The notes under the pieces are model-generated. The model was not told the origin of the DNA. It was given only the letters and a program-made list of their open reading frames with translations, and did not search any database. From DASUPK01 sp963695805 (lineage in GTDB: Bacteria; Actinomycetota; Thermoleophilia; Solirubrobacterales; 70-9): 64,000 nt of DNA. Position 1 is the stretch's first letter; each line of letters starts with the position of its first letter. The position numbers and the translations under genes were made by a program. The stretch covers positions 55,769 to 119,768 of the forward strand of contig CAVOHV010000011.1 of NCBI GenBank assembly GCA_963695805.1, read 5' to 3'. This document shows, piece by piece, positions 16,574-24,125 of the stretch.

Positions 16574-16861
16574 ATGGAGAGGGACACGCCTCGGGAACTC
16601 GCCACTACGGTCATGGAGCGAGACTCTGAGCCGGGCGAGTATCTCACTGACGGCTTCAGGCTCTACCGGGTGATCGTCTCACGGGTCTTCCACGAGGAGA
16701 GACTGGTCGAGCTCGAGGACTGCCGGACGCTGGATGTGTGGCTGGTTCCGGCCGAAGAGCTCGGCTCGCTGCGACGGGTGCGCGGTCCCAACGCGGGGGT
16801 GCCAGATGGACAGGATCGGGACTCGTCTTGGCCAACGCCGGGATCGGGACCCCGATGGTGA
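16574..16861 (+). CDS. Small conserved protein of unknown function upstream of rtcB
   Basis: 95 residues. The core EYLTDGFRLYRV, then LVELEDCRTLDVWLVPAEEL, has the look of a short conserved actinobacterial family with an invariant EDCRT stretch. The Pro/Gly-rich C-terminal end is probably unstructured. The start follows GAGGAG. Its stop overlaps the RtcB start (ATGGTGA), so the two are coupled. A regulatory or accessory role in RNA repair is only suggested by position. Confidence 0.65.
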   Translation: MERDTPRELATTVMERDSEPGEYLTDGFRLYRVIVSRVFHEERLVELEDCRTLDVWLVPAEELGSLRRVRGPNAGVPDGQDRDSSWPTPGSGPRW

Positions 16862-18327
16862 GGGCGGCTGAGGTCCGAGATCGGATCGAGTCGGACGCCG
16901 GGAGGCTGCGGGAGGTGTCCGAGGACATTTGGGAGCTCCCTGCCGACGCGCGCGCGGACATGCGGGTGCCGGCGCGGGTGTTCGCGGATAGGGAGCTGCT
17001 GGAGGGAATACGGGCGGATCAATCGCTGGAGCAGCTCCAGAACGTGGCAACGCTGCCCGGCGTGACGGGCGCGGCGCTGGCGATGCCCGACGTCCACCAG
17101 GGCTACGGCTTCCCCGTTGGCGGAGTCGCCGCGACCGAGCCCCCTGACGGGGTGATCTCCCCAGGCGGAGTCGGCTACGACATCAACTGCGGCGTTCGTC
17201 TCCTCGCCCTGCCACTCACCGAAACGGAGCTCGGCGAGAGGCGCACCGCGCTGGTGCACCAGATCTCGCGCTCGGTCCCCGCGGGAATGGGACGGCACGG
17301 GCGGCTCGCGGTACGGGGCGCGGAGCTCGACCGGGTGCTCCGGGAGGGGGCGAGATCCGTGGTCGAGCGGCACGGGATCGGCACGGCCGACGATCTCGAC
17401 CGAACCGAGTCCGGCGGTCGCCTGCCCGGAGCCGACCCCGCCGCGGTCTCCGAGCGCGCCCGGACGCGCGGGGAGGGCCAGCTGGGAACGATGGGATCGG
17501 GCAACCACTTCATCGAGGTGCAGCTGGTCGAGCGGATCGTGGAACCGGACGCAGCCGACGCCTTGGGCCTGTGCGAGGGCCAGGTCACCGTTCTGATCCA
17601 TTCCGGCTCGCGCGGCCTGGGTCATCAGATCTGCACGGACTACGTGAAGCGCATGGATTCGGTGCTCGACCGCTTCGGGATCGTCCTTCCGGACCGCCAG
17701 CTCGCCTGGGCGCCGCTCTCCTCGCCCGAGGGGAAGGCCTATCTGGCAGCGATGAGCTGCGCCGCGAATTTCGCCTGGGCGAATCGGCAGACCATGGCCC
17801 ATCGGGCTCGCGAGTCGGTCGCCGCGGCGATCGACCGCCGCGCCGCGGACGAGACCCGGCAGGTCTACGACGTGGCTCACAACGTGGCGAAGCTGGAGAC
17901 GAACGGGAGCCGGACGCTCTGCGTGCACCGGAAGGGGGCGACGCGGGCGTTCGCGCCGGGCTCGGAGGAGATCCCGGCCTGCTACGGCGCCGTCGGACAG
18001 CCGGTGTTCATTCCCGGGAGCATGGGGACGGCGAGCTTCGTCCTCGTCGGCAAGCCCGGCGCCATGGAGCTCTCCTTCGGCTCGTGCTGCCACGGGGCGG
18101 GGCGGCGGATGAGCCGCACGGGGGCGCGCCACGAGATTACCGGGGGCGAGCTTCGCCGCCAGCTCGAGGCGAGGGGCATCGTCGTCCGCTGCCCATCCGC
18201 ACGAGGGCTGGCGGAAGAGGCGCCCTTCGCCTACAAGGACGTCGATCGGGTGGTGTCGGTGGTGGAGCGGGTGGGGATCGCCGCGCCGGTCGCGCGGCTG
18301 ATCCCGCTCGGGGTGGTCAAGGGCTGA
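16855..18327 (+). CDS. rtcB: RNA-splicing ligase RtcB
   Basis: 490 residues of the RtcB 3'-phosphate RNA ligase. It shows GGVGYDINCGVRLL with the metal-binding Asp and Cys, GSGNHFIEVQ, HSGSRGLGHQ, the FAWANRQ helix, VAHNVAKLE, HRKGATRAF around the guanylylation region, PGSMGTASFVL and SCCHGAGRRMSR with the Mn-binding His. RtcB joins 2',3'-cyclic phosphate and 5'-OH RNA ends using GTP and Mn; archease (31457) is its activator. The start is set where translation couples to the preceding gene; longer N-terminal frames lack family similarity. RtcB belongs to the DosR regulon in M. tuberculosis (Rv2631, from memory). Confidence 0.93.
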   Translation: MVRAAEVRDRIESDAGRLREVSEDIWELPADARADMRVPARVFADRELLEGIRADQSLEQLQNVATLPGVTGAALAMPDVHQGYGFPVGGVAATEPPDGVISPGGVGYDINCGVRLLALPLTETELGERRTALVHQISRSVPAGMGRHGRLAVRGAELDRVLREGARSVVERHGIGTADDLDRTESGGRLPGADPAAVSERARTRGEGQLGTMGSGNHFIEVQLVERIVEPDAADALGLCEGQVTVLIHSGSRGLGHQICTDYVKRMDSVLDRFGIVLPDRQLAWAPLSSPEGKAYLAAMSCAANFAWANRQTMAHRARESVAAAIDRRAADETRQVYDVAHNVAKLETNGSRTLCVHRKGATRAFAPGSEEIPACYGAVGQPVFIPGSMGTASFVLVGKPGAMELSFGSCCHGAGRRMSRTGARHEITGGELRRQLEARGIVVRCPSARGLAEEAPFAYKDVDRVVSVVERVGIAAPVARLIPLGVVKG

Positions 18328-18686
18328 GCCGGCGGTGTACGCGGTGCTCGGTCAGGCTGGGGCGCCGATCGTGGTCCTCGCCCAAGCCCGGACGGCGCCC
18401 TCTCGACCGCGGGATGGGTCGAGGCTGATCGAGGCCCCCATCGGCCCGTCGATGGCGTGCCGCCAGGGAGAGGGTGACGGCGACGCAGAGGAGCGCGGTC
18501 GACTGGCTGACGATGAGTGGCAGGTTGCCGATCGCTGCACCGTAGGAGATCCACACGGCGCTCCCGACCGCGTACAGGCAGAGCCAGATCAGGGAGACGT
18601 CGTGTGCGGATCCGGTCCTGACGATTCGCGCGGCTTGGGCGAGTGGAGCGACCCGAGACCAAGGCCGCAATGGCCAGGGCGCCCAC
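18317..18686 (-). pseudogene. SemiSWEET-like sugar transporter, frameshifted
   Basis: From a GTG four bases after the glycosyltransferase stop, the first frame reads MGALAIAALVSG. The homologous sequence then continues one frame over as RVAPLAQAARIVRTGSAHD, then LIWLCLYAVGSAVWISYGAA and PLIVSQSTALLCVAVTLSLA. Together these give the three-helix SemiSWEET pattern with the PQA-like loop degraded. A single-base error in sequencing would also explain the break near 18650. If intact it would move small sugars; its place after a glycosyltransferase fits that. Confidence 0.55.
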
Positions 18687-18689
18687 CGC

Positions 18690-19922
18690 CTACCGCCTTG
18701 CCGCCGCACGCCGGGAGCTGGGCGGGTCTGCACCGTTGTGAGGGGCCTGCTGTCTTGGAGAGCCGTTTGCGGTGGCGAATCGCCTTCTGGGTTCGGCTTC
18801 ACGGGGGCGGCCGATGCCGGCGGCCATGCGGTAAATGCGCTCATAGGAGGCGGCGATCGAGGCTGGTGCGTAACGAGAGGCGACGCTGGAGCGACAGCGG
18901 GCGGGGTCAATGCGGTGAAGCTCCCCAACAGCACGGGTCGCCTCGGCGTCGTCGGAGACTAGGAATCCGTTCTCCCCGTGGACGACGACCTCGGTCGCTG
19001 CCCCCTCCGGGTAGGCGATCACGGGCGTGCCACAGGCCAGCGCCTCCACCATCACCATGCCGAACGGCTCTTGCCAGCGGATCGGCATCAACAGGGCCGA
19101 CGCTCGCGCAAACAGCTCCGTCCTCACCTGACCGCCAACCTCGCCCAGGTAACGCACGCCTCGATCATCGAGGTGCGGTGCGATCTCGCTCTCGAAGAAG
19201 CTCTCCTGGCCTGGCTGCACCGGACCCGCCATCAGCAGCTGCCGGCCGCTGCGCCGGGCGATCTCAATCGCCCGATGAGGCCCCTTCTCCTTCGCCATCC
19301 GCCCGATCCAGAGCAGATATCGGTCCTTGCTGCGACGCAGGGGCCAATCACCGACCGCGATCGGGTTGGGGATTACCGCGGATCCCCGGACGGCTGGCGG
19401 TGCCTGCTTGCGCTGGGCCTCGCTGATCGCCACGGTCGTGGCCCGGTGGGCATTCGCCGAGTAGAACTCCGATGTCTCAGCGATGAACGGGCCGTGGATG
19501 GTGTGAACCATCGGGGCGTAGATTCGATCCGCCATGGCAAGCGCGGTGAAACCGGAGTGATCGTGGATCACATCGAACGCCAGACCGTCTTCCCGGGCGT
19601 GATCGATAGCGGCGAAGGCGCGGGCCGCGTGGTCCGCCTCGAAGACCGAGGCTCCGATCCGGTCCGGGTGAGGCTCCGGCAGAAGGTTGCGCACCTGGGC
19701 AGCGGACTGGGATCCCGGCGCGGCGAGCAGCGTGACAAAATGTCCGCGGCGTGTGAGCTCGTCCGCAAGCAGGGCGATCACATGTTCGACTCCGCCGTAG
19801 CCGGGCGGCGGCACCGCGATCCATGGGGGCGCCAGCATGGCGATCCGAAGCGGCCTGTCCACGACTGCCGGAAGTCGATCGAGCCGTGCTTGACGCTGAG
19901 CGTCGTCCGAGCTTGCCATCAA
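18690..19922 (-). CDS. Glycosyltransferase family 4 (GT-B fold)
   Basis: 410 residues with a typical GT4 layout. The N-terminal donor-independent half holds RIAMLAPPWIAVPPPGYGGVE, DVIHDHSGF and HTIHGPF. The C-terminal nucleotide-sugar half holds LLWIGRMAKEKGPHRAI, the E-x7-E motif WQEPFGMVMVEALACGTPVIA, and a low-complexity tail. PPPGYGGVE is usual in enzymes adding hexoses to small acceptors or lipids. The promoter carries the paired island palindromes, with a -10 9 bp from the first of two tandem ATGs, so this is probably a regulon member with a leaderless transcript. Confidence 0.88.
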   Translation of the reverse strand: MMASSDDAQRQARLDRLPAVVDRPLRIAMLAPPWIAVPPPGYGGVEHVIALLADELTRRGHFVTLLAAPGSQSAAQVRNLLPEPHPDRIGASVFEADHAARAFAAIDHAREDGLAFDVIHDHSGFTALAMADRIYAPMVHTIHGPFIAETSEFYSANAHRATTVAISEAQRKQAPPAVRGSAVIPNPIAVGDWPLRRSKDRYLLWIGRMAKEKGPHRAIEIARRSGRQLLMAGPVQPGQESFFESEIAPHLDDRGVRYLGEVGGQVRTELFARASALLMPIRWQEPFGMVMVEALACGTPVIAYPEGAATEVVVHGENGFLVSDDAEATRAVGELHRIDPARCRSSVASRYAPASIAASYERIYRMAAGIGRPREAEPRRRFATANGSPRQQAPHNGADPPSSRRAAARR

Positions 19923-19930
19923 GGGGGCCG

Positions 19931-19999
19931 ACGCTATTGACGGCGAGACCGGCCGCCATCGTTGCCCCGCACGTATCTAGATCGAGGCCGACTACGTAA
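19931..19999 (-). promoter_or_regulatory. Glycosyltransferase promoter with paired island palindromes
   Basis: Minus strand: the -10 TAGCGT starts at 19936. The proximal palindrome is at 19976-19958 (ATACGTGCGGGGCAACGAT), centre 31 bp upstream. The distal one is at 19999-19981 (TTACGTAGTCGGCCTCGAT), 23 bp further. The proximal copy has well-matched inverted arms. Confidence 0.72.
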
Positions 20000-20031
20000 T
20001 TCGGAGAGAGTCTGCGCGTGGCCGTAAGCGC

Positions 20032-20676
20032 TTAGTCATCAGTCAGCCCATGATCGAGCGCATAGCGCACGAGCTCGGCGCGCGTACCGAAGTCCATCTT
20101 CTGCTGGATATGGGTGCGGTGTGCCTCGACCGTTCGGACGCTGATAAACAACTTGTCGGCGATCTCCTGATTCGTGAGGCCGAGAGCGACGAGGCCGAGG
20201 ATCTCGGCTTCGCGCCGGCTCAGTCCGTCTGGAGGGCCCTCGACCTCGGGCGCTCGGGCAAGCCGGGCCCCGATCGCGGGGTCGACGTAGGTACCGCCCA
20301 TCGCTACCTCCCTCACCGCGCCGAGGAGGGCATCGGTCGGTGCCTCTTTGAGGATGAAACCGTCTGCCCCCGCGCGCAGCGCCGTCCTCACGTATGCGAG
20401 ATCGGAGAGCATCGTCAAGACGAGGATTCGCGTGCCCTCGCACTTGGACTGGATCTCCGGAATCGAGTCCACCGACGGCCCGCCGGGCATCATCAGGTCG
20501 AGCAGGAGCAGGTCGGGCTTGTACGCGCTCACCTTGCGCACCGCCTCCTGGACGTCGCAGGCCTCGCCCACCACGTCGAAATCATCCTGCCCCTCGAGAA
20601 CGCGCCGAAGTCCGCTGCGGACTACGGGGTGATCGTCGGCGACCACGATTTCGATGGTCTTGGTCCCCTCGGTCAT
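20032..20676 (-). CDS. NarL/LuxR-family response regulator
   Basis: 214 residues. The receiver domain has acidic residues in VVADDHP and phospho-acceptor Asp60 in LLLLDLMMPGG, with the switch Thr/Lys in LTMLSD and FILKEAP. The C-terminal LuxR helix-turn-helix (LSRREAEILGLVALGLTNQE, then IADKLFISVRTVEAHR) lies near residues 150-195. The gene overlaps the kinase stop by ATGA, so the pair is coupled. It is the only sequence-specific two-component regulator in the window. By analogy with DosR/DevR, it is the leading candidate to bind the paired palindromes; this is inference. Confidence 0.92.
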   Translation of the reverse strand: MTEGTKTIEIVVADDHPVVRSGLRRVLEGQDDFDVVGEACDVQEAVRKVSAYKPDLLLLDLMMPGGPSVDSIPEIQSKCEGTRILVLTMLSDLAYVRTALRAGADGFILKEAPTDALLGAVREVAMGGTYVDPAIGARLARAPEVEGPPDGLSRREAEILGLVALGLTNQEIADKLFISVRTVEAHRTHIQQKMDFGTRAELVRYALDHGLTDD

Positions 20677-21755
20677 CGGGGCCGCACAGGCAGACGCAGC
20701 GTGACCTCGGTGCCCCGGCCCGCCGCCGAATCGATGTTCAATTTGCCCCCGATCAGTCGGGCTCGCTCGCGCATCCCACCGAGCCCGAGGCCGCCGTCCT
20801 CGGGAGTCTGCTCGACATCGAATCCGCATCCGTCGTCTCGAACTGCGGCGGTCATTGCGTCCGCCGTCGCGGTAAGGTCGATCTCGATCGTATTCGGGTT
20901 TCCGTGCTTGACCGCATTGGTCACCGCCTCCTGCACGACACGGTACGCCGCCAGCTCGGTGTCGGGATCGAGGCGACGCCCATTTCCGTGGCTGCGGAAG
21001 ACAATCGTCATGTCCGGTGTTGACTCCCGGCGCCCCTCAGCCATGCGCTCCAGAGCGCTGGCCAACCCGATGTCGGCGAGCTTGTCGGGGCGAAGATGTT
21101 CGACGACCCGACGCAACTCGCGCACTGCGTTATTTACCTCGCCAGCAAGCCGCTTGGCCTCGTCACGCGCCGCCTCGAGATGCGGTGCCGACTCGATCTC
21201 CTCCAAGCCGAGCGCGATTCCGCTGAGCGCCTGAGCGACCTCGTCGTGAAGGTCCCGAGCTATGCGCACGCGTTCCTGCTCCTGCGCCGCTATGGCGCGA
21301 GCGCTGAGTGCGGCCTCCTGCAAGCGTCGGCGACTGCTGATGTCGCGAACCACGCCGATGACGATTAGCCGGTCGTCGGTCGACACAGGGCTGAGGCTGA
21401 TCTCGACCGGGAATTCGTTGCCGTCCTTTCCAAGCGCGGTGAGATCGAGACCGACGCCCATGGAACGTACCTTGGGCTGTGTCATATAGCGGCGTCGGTG
21501 CTCGACGTGGAGCTGCTTCAGGTGTTCAGGAACCAATAGCTCCACCGGCTGGCCGATCAGCTCCGCTCGTGAGTAGCCGAAGATCTGCTCGGCCCGCTCG
21601 TTGACGATTTGGATCACGCCGCGGTCATCGACGATCACGATCGCGTCCGGTGCCAGTTCGAGAAGCACCTCAGGGTCGAGGTCGTCCAGGGCCGAGCCCC
21701 TGGTTTGGGGCCCCTCGTAGCTTGGCTGGTCGGGGTGTGGGGTCGCGTCGTCCAT
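20673..21755 (-). CDS. PAS-domain sensor histidine kinase (HisKA_3 type)
   Basis: 360 residues, soluble. The PAS domain spans about residues 30-145 (ELAPDAIVIVDDRGVIQIVN, then IFGYSRAELIGQPVELLVPE, then FPVEISLSPV). It is followed by the HisKA_3 dimerisation helix with His170 in IARDLHDEVAQALSG, and an HATPase_c domain with N-box VQEAVTNAVKHGN, G1 DDGCGFD and G2 GGLGLGGMRERA. No membrane segment and no GAF domain are present, unlike DosS/DosT. Whether the PAS binds haem or flavin cannot be read. Its partner is the overlapping NarL-type regulator. Confidence 0.92.
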   Translation of the reverse strand: MDDATPHPDQPSYEGPQTRGSALDDLDPEVLLELAPDAIVIVDDRGVIQIVNERAEQIFGYSRAELIGQPVELLVPEHLKQLHVEHRRRYMTQPKVRSMGVGLDLTALGKDGNEFPVEISLSPVSTDDRLIVIGVVRDISSRRRLQEAALSARAIAAQEQERVRIARDLHDEVAQALSGIALGLEEIESAPHLEAARDEAKRLAGEVNNAVRELRRVVEHLRPDKLADIGLASALERMAEGRRESTPDMTIVFRSHGNGRRLDPDTELAAYRVVQEAVTNAVKHGNPNTIEIDLTATADAMTAAVRDDGCGFDVEQTPEDGGLGLGGMRERARLIGGKLNIDSAAGRGTEVTLRLPVRPR

Positions 21756-21849
21756 CGTTCTCCTCGCCGTCGATCAACCGTACCGACTACTCGCCCTTTG
21801 CGATTCGCCATGGTGAGCGGGCTGTACACCGTCGGGAGAGCGAGCGAAA

Positions 21850-24123
21850 ATGGTCGACGGTCTTGCGGAGATGAAGCAACCCTCAAAAAATCCCGCGACC
21901 CGAGCGCGCCGCCGGAGCCCGCGGGGCGAGGAATTCGAGGTCGTTGGACGCGCGGGGCCGGTCCGCGCCCAGCGCGCCCCTTACGTCCCCGCCGAGGCCC
22001 GAGAAGAACTCCTGGTCCTGAAAGACGGCGAGGTCTTTCTGTGCGCCCGGCCCGACGGGGACATCCGCGCCGCGCGCGTCAGCGGGGAGGGGCTCTACGC
22101 GTCCGACACCCGCTTCCTGTCCGAGTTTCGCCTCGAGCTCGGCGCGACCTCACCTGTCGCGCTCTCCTACTCGACCGAACGGGCCCACAGCGCCACGGTG
22201 AACGCGACCAACGCGACCTTGCGGGCCGACGCACAGCTGAGCGTCCCGCAACAGAGCCTGGACGTGCAGCGGACGTTGGTGGTCGCCGGACGCCTGTATC
22301 ACCTGACCGAGCTGAGCAGTTTCCTCCGTGAGCCCGTGACGCTGACCCTGAGCCTGGCCCTGGCTGCCGACTTTGCCGACGTGTTCGAGGTCAGGGGGTT
22401 CCCACGCCGGCGCGCTCGCGGCCACGCGCTCGCCCCCAAGGCGCTCGATCGCGGGCTGGCCCTCGCTTACGTCGGCGAGGACGAGCGATTCCGGGAGACG
22501 ATCGTGGAGTTCGACCCCAAGCCAGATGAGCTCGTGCTGGAGAGCGAACGCGCCAGTGCGAGCTGGGAGCTGGAGCTTCGCCCACGCAGGACAGTCTCGC
22601 TGCTGGCGACCGTCGAGCCATCGACCGAGGGCCGCCGTCAACGGCGGCGTGCCCTCGCGACCTCGACCGCGCGGCTCCGCGCTGCGGACCGCGAGTGGCG
22701 GGAGGAATGCACGCGGATCGAGAGCGACAACGAGCTCTTCGACAAGCTGATCGCGACCTCGGTGGCCGACCTTCACGCCTTGCTCACCCCGGTAGGCGAC
22801 GGCGAGATCGTGGCCGCGGGAATCCCCTGGTACGTGGCCCCGTTTGGTCGCGATTCGCTACTGACCGCCCTCGAGGCTCTCTCGCTCAACCCCGAGCTCG
22901 CCCGCAGTACGCTACTGGCGCTGGCCGCCCTGCAGGCGGGCGACGATGATCCCTGGCGGGATGCCGAGCCGGGGAAGATCCCGCACGAGCTGCGCCGGGG
23001 CGAGCTTGCCCGGGCCGGGATCGTTCCGCACACGCCCTACTACGGAACCGCAGACGCGACTCCCCTGTTCCTCCTGCTCGCCGGGAGCTACTTTCGCTGG
23101 ACGCAGGATTCGCAAACGATGAAGGCGCTCCGCCCGGCCCTCGATGCGGCGCTCCGCTGGATCGACGATCATGGTGACGCAGACGGCGACGGGTTCATCG
23201 AGTACGAGCGGCGCTCCAAGGGCGGGTTGCGAAACCACGGCTGGAAGGACTCCCACGATTCGGTCATGCATGCCGATGGCACCCTGGCCGAGGGGCCGAT
23301 CGCGCTGGCGGAGGTCCAGGGATACGTCTATCTGGGAAAGCTGCGGGCGGCCGACGTCTATGAGGCGCTTGGGGCATCGGAGGTGGCAGAACGCCTGCGT
23401 GGTAAGGCCGCCGAGCTTCGCGCCGAGTTCGAGGAGCGGTTCTGGGACCCGCAGGAGGAGAGCCTGGCGCTGGCCCTTGACGGGGAGAAGCGCCCGGTGA
23501 AGAGCGTCACCTCGAACCCGGCTCATTGCCTCTACTGCGACATGCTCGATCCGCCGAAGGCGGAGAGCGTGGCTCGCCGGCTAATGGAGCCGGACATGTT
23601 CTGCGGCTGGGGCATCCGCACTCTCTCCAGCCGATCTCCGGCCTACAACCCGATGAGCTACCACAACGGCTCGGTCTGGCCGCACGACAACGCGATCGCG
23701 GCAGCGGGCTTCAAGCGCTACGGCTTCGACGACGCTGCCGAGCGGATCGCCACCGCGCTCTTCGACGTCGCCTCAAGCGCGCGTGACTACCGGCTGCCCG
23801 AGCTCTACTGCGGCTTCGATCGAGATGGCTCGGGCTTTCCAGTGTCTTACCCGGTTGCCTGCATCCCGCAGGCATGGGCGGCCGCAGCCCCATTCATGGT
23901 CTTGCAGGCGATGCTGGGGATCTCCGCACGAGCACCAGAGGGAGATCTGAAAATCAACCGGCCGACGCTCCCGGGTTGGCTGTCGCGGTTGGAGCTGCAC
24001 GACATGAAGGTCGGCGGGTCGCGAGTGAGCCTCGCGTTCGAGCGAGACGGTGAGATCACCGGCGTCTCCCTGTTGAAACGGGAGGGGTCGATCAAGGTCA
24101 ACATCGTCCTCGACCCGCGTTAG
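21850..24123 (+). CDS. Amylo-alpha-1,6-glucosidase-like glycogen debranching protein
   Basis: 757 residues. The N-terminal beta domain of bacterial debranching enzymes (LLVLKDGEVFLCARPDGD, then GLYASDTRFLSEFRLEL) is followed by a long (alpha/alpha)6 domain with GIPWYVAPFGRDSLLTALEA, DGDADGDGFIEY-type and SYHNGSVWPHDNAIAAAGF segments. The acidic residues of the barrel match the MGH1/GH133-like families that remove alpha-1,6 branches or act on mannosylglycerate-type substrates. It begins an operon with the HAD-GH65 gene and a Usp. It diverges from the kinase gene; the 94-bp gap has no clear island operator. Confidence 0.85.
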   Translation: MVDGLAEMKQPSKNPATRARRRSPRGEEFEVVGRAGPVRAQRAPYVPAEAREELLVLKDGEVFLCARPDGDIRAARVSGEGLYASDTRFLSEFRLELGATSPVALSYSTERAHSATVNATNATLRADAQLSVPQQSLDVQRTLVVAGRLYHLTELSSFLREPVTLTLSLALAADFADVFEVRGFPRRRARGHALAPKALDRGLALAYVGEDERFRETIVEFDPKPDELVLESERASASWELELRPRRTVSLLATVEPSTEGRRQRRRALATSTARLRAADREWREECTRIESDNELFDKLIATSVADLHALLTPVGDGEIVAAGIPWYVAPFGRDSLLTALEALSLNPELARSTLLALAALQAGDDDPWRDAEPGKIPHELRRGELARAGIVPHTPYYGTADATPLFLLLAGSYFRWTQDSQTMKALRPALDAALRWIDDHGDADGDGFIEYERRSKGGLRNHGWKDSHDSVMHADGTLAEGPIALAEVQGYVYLGKLRAADVYEALGASEVAERLRGKAAELRAEFEERFWDPQEESLALALDGEKRPVKSVTSNPAHCLYCDMLDPPKAESVARRLMEPDMFCGWGIRTLSSRSPAYNPMSYHNGSVWPHDNAIAAAGFKRYGFDDAAERIATALFDVASSARDYRLPELYCGFDRDGSGFPVSYPVACIPQAWAAAAPFMVLQAMLGISARAPEGDLKINRPTLPGWLSRLELHDMKVGGSRVSLAFERDGEITGVSLLKREGSIKVNIVLDPR

Positions 24124-24125
24124 GC

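Noticed and set aside
16219..16629. 136-residue plus-strand frame over the 57-residue gene
   Set aside because: Its start lacks a ribosome site, it has low-complexity ends and it overlaps the 16574 gene and the 16.5-kb promoter. The minus reading has promoter support.
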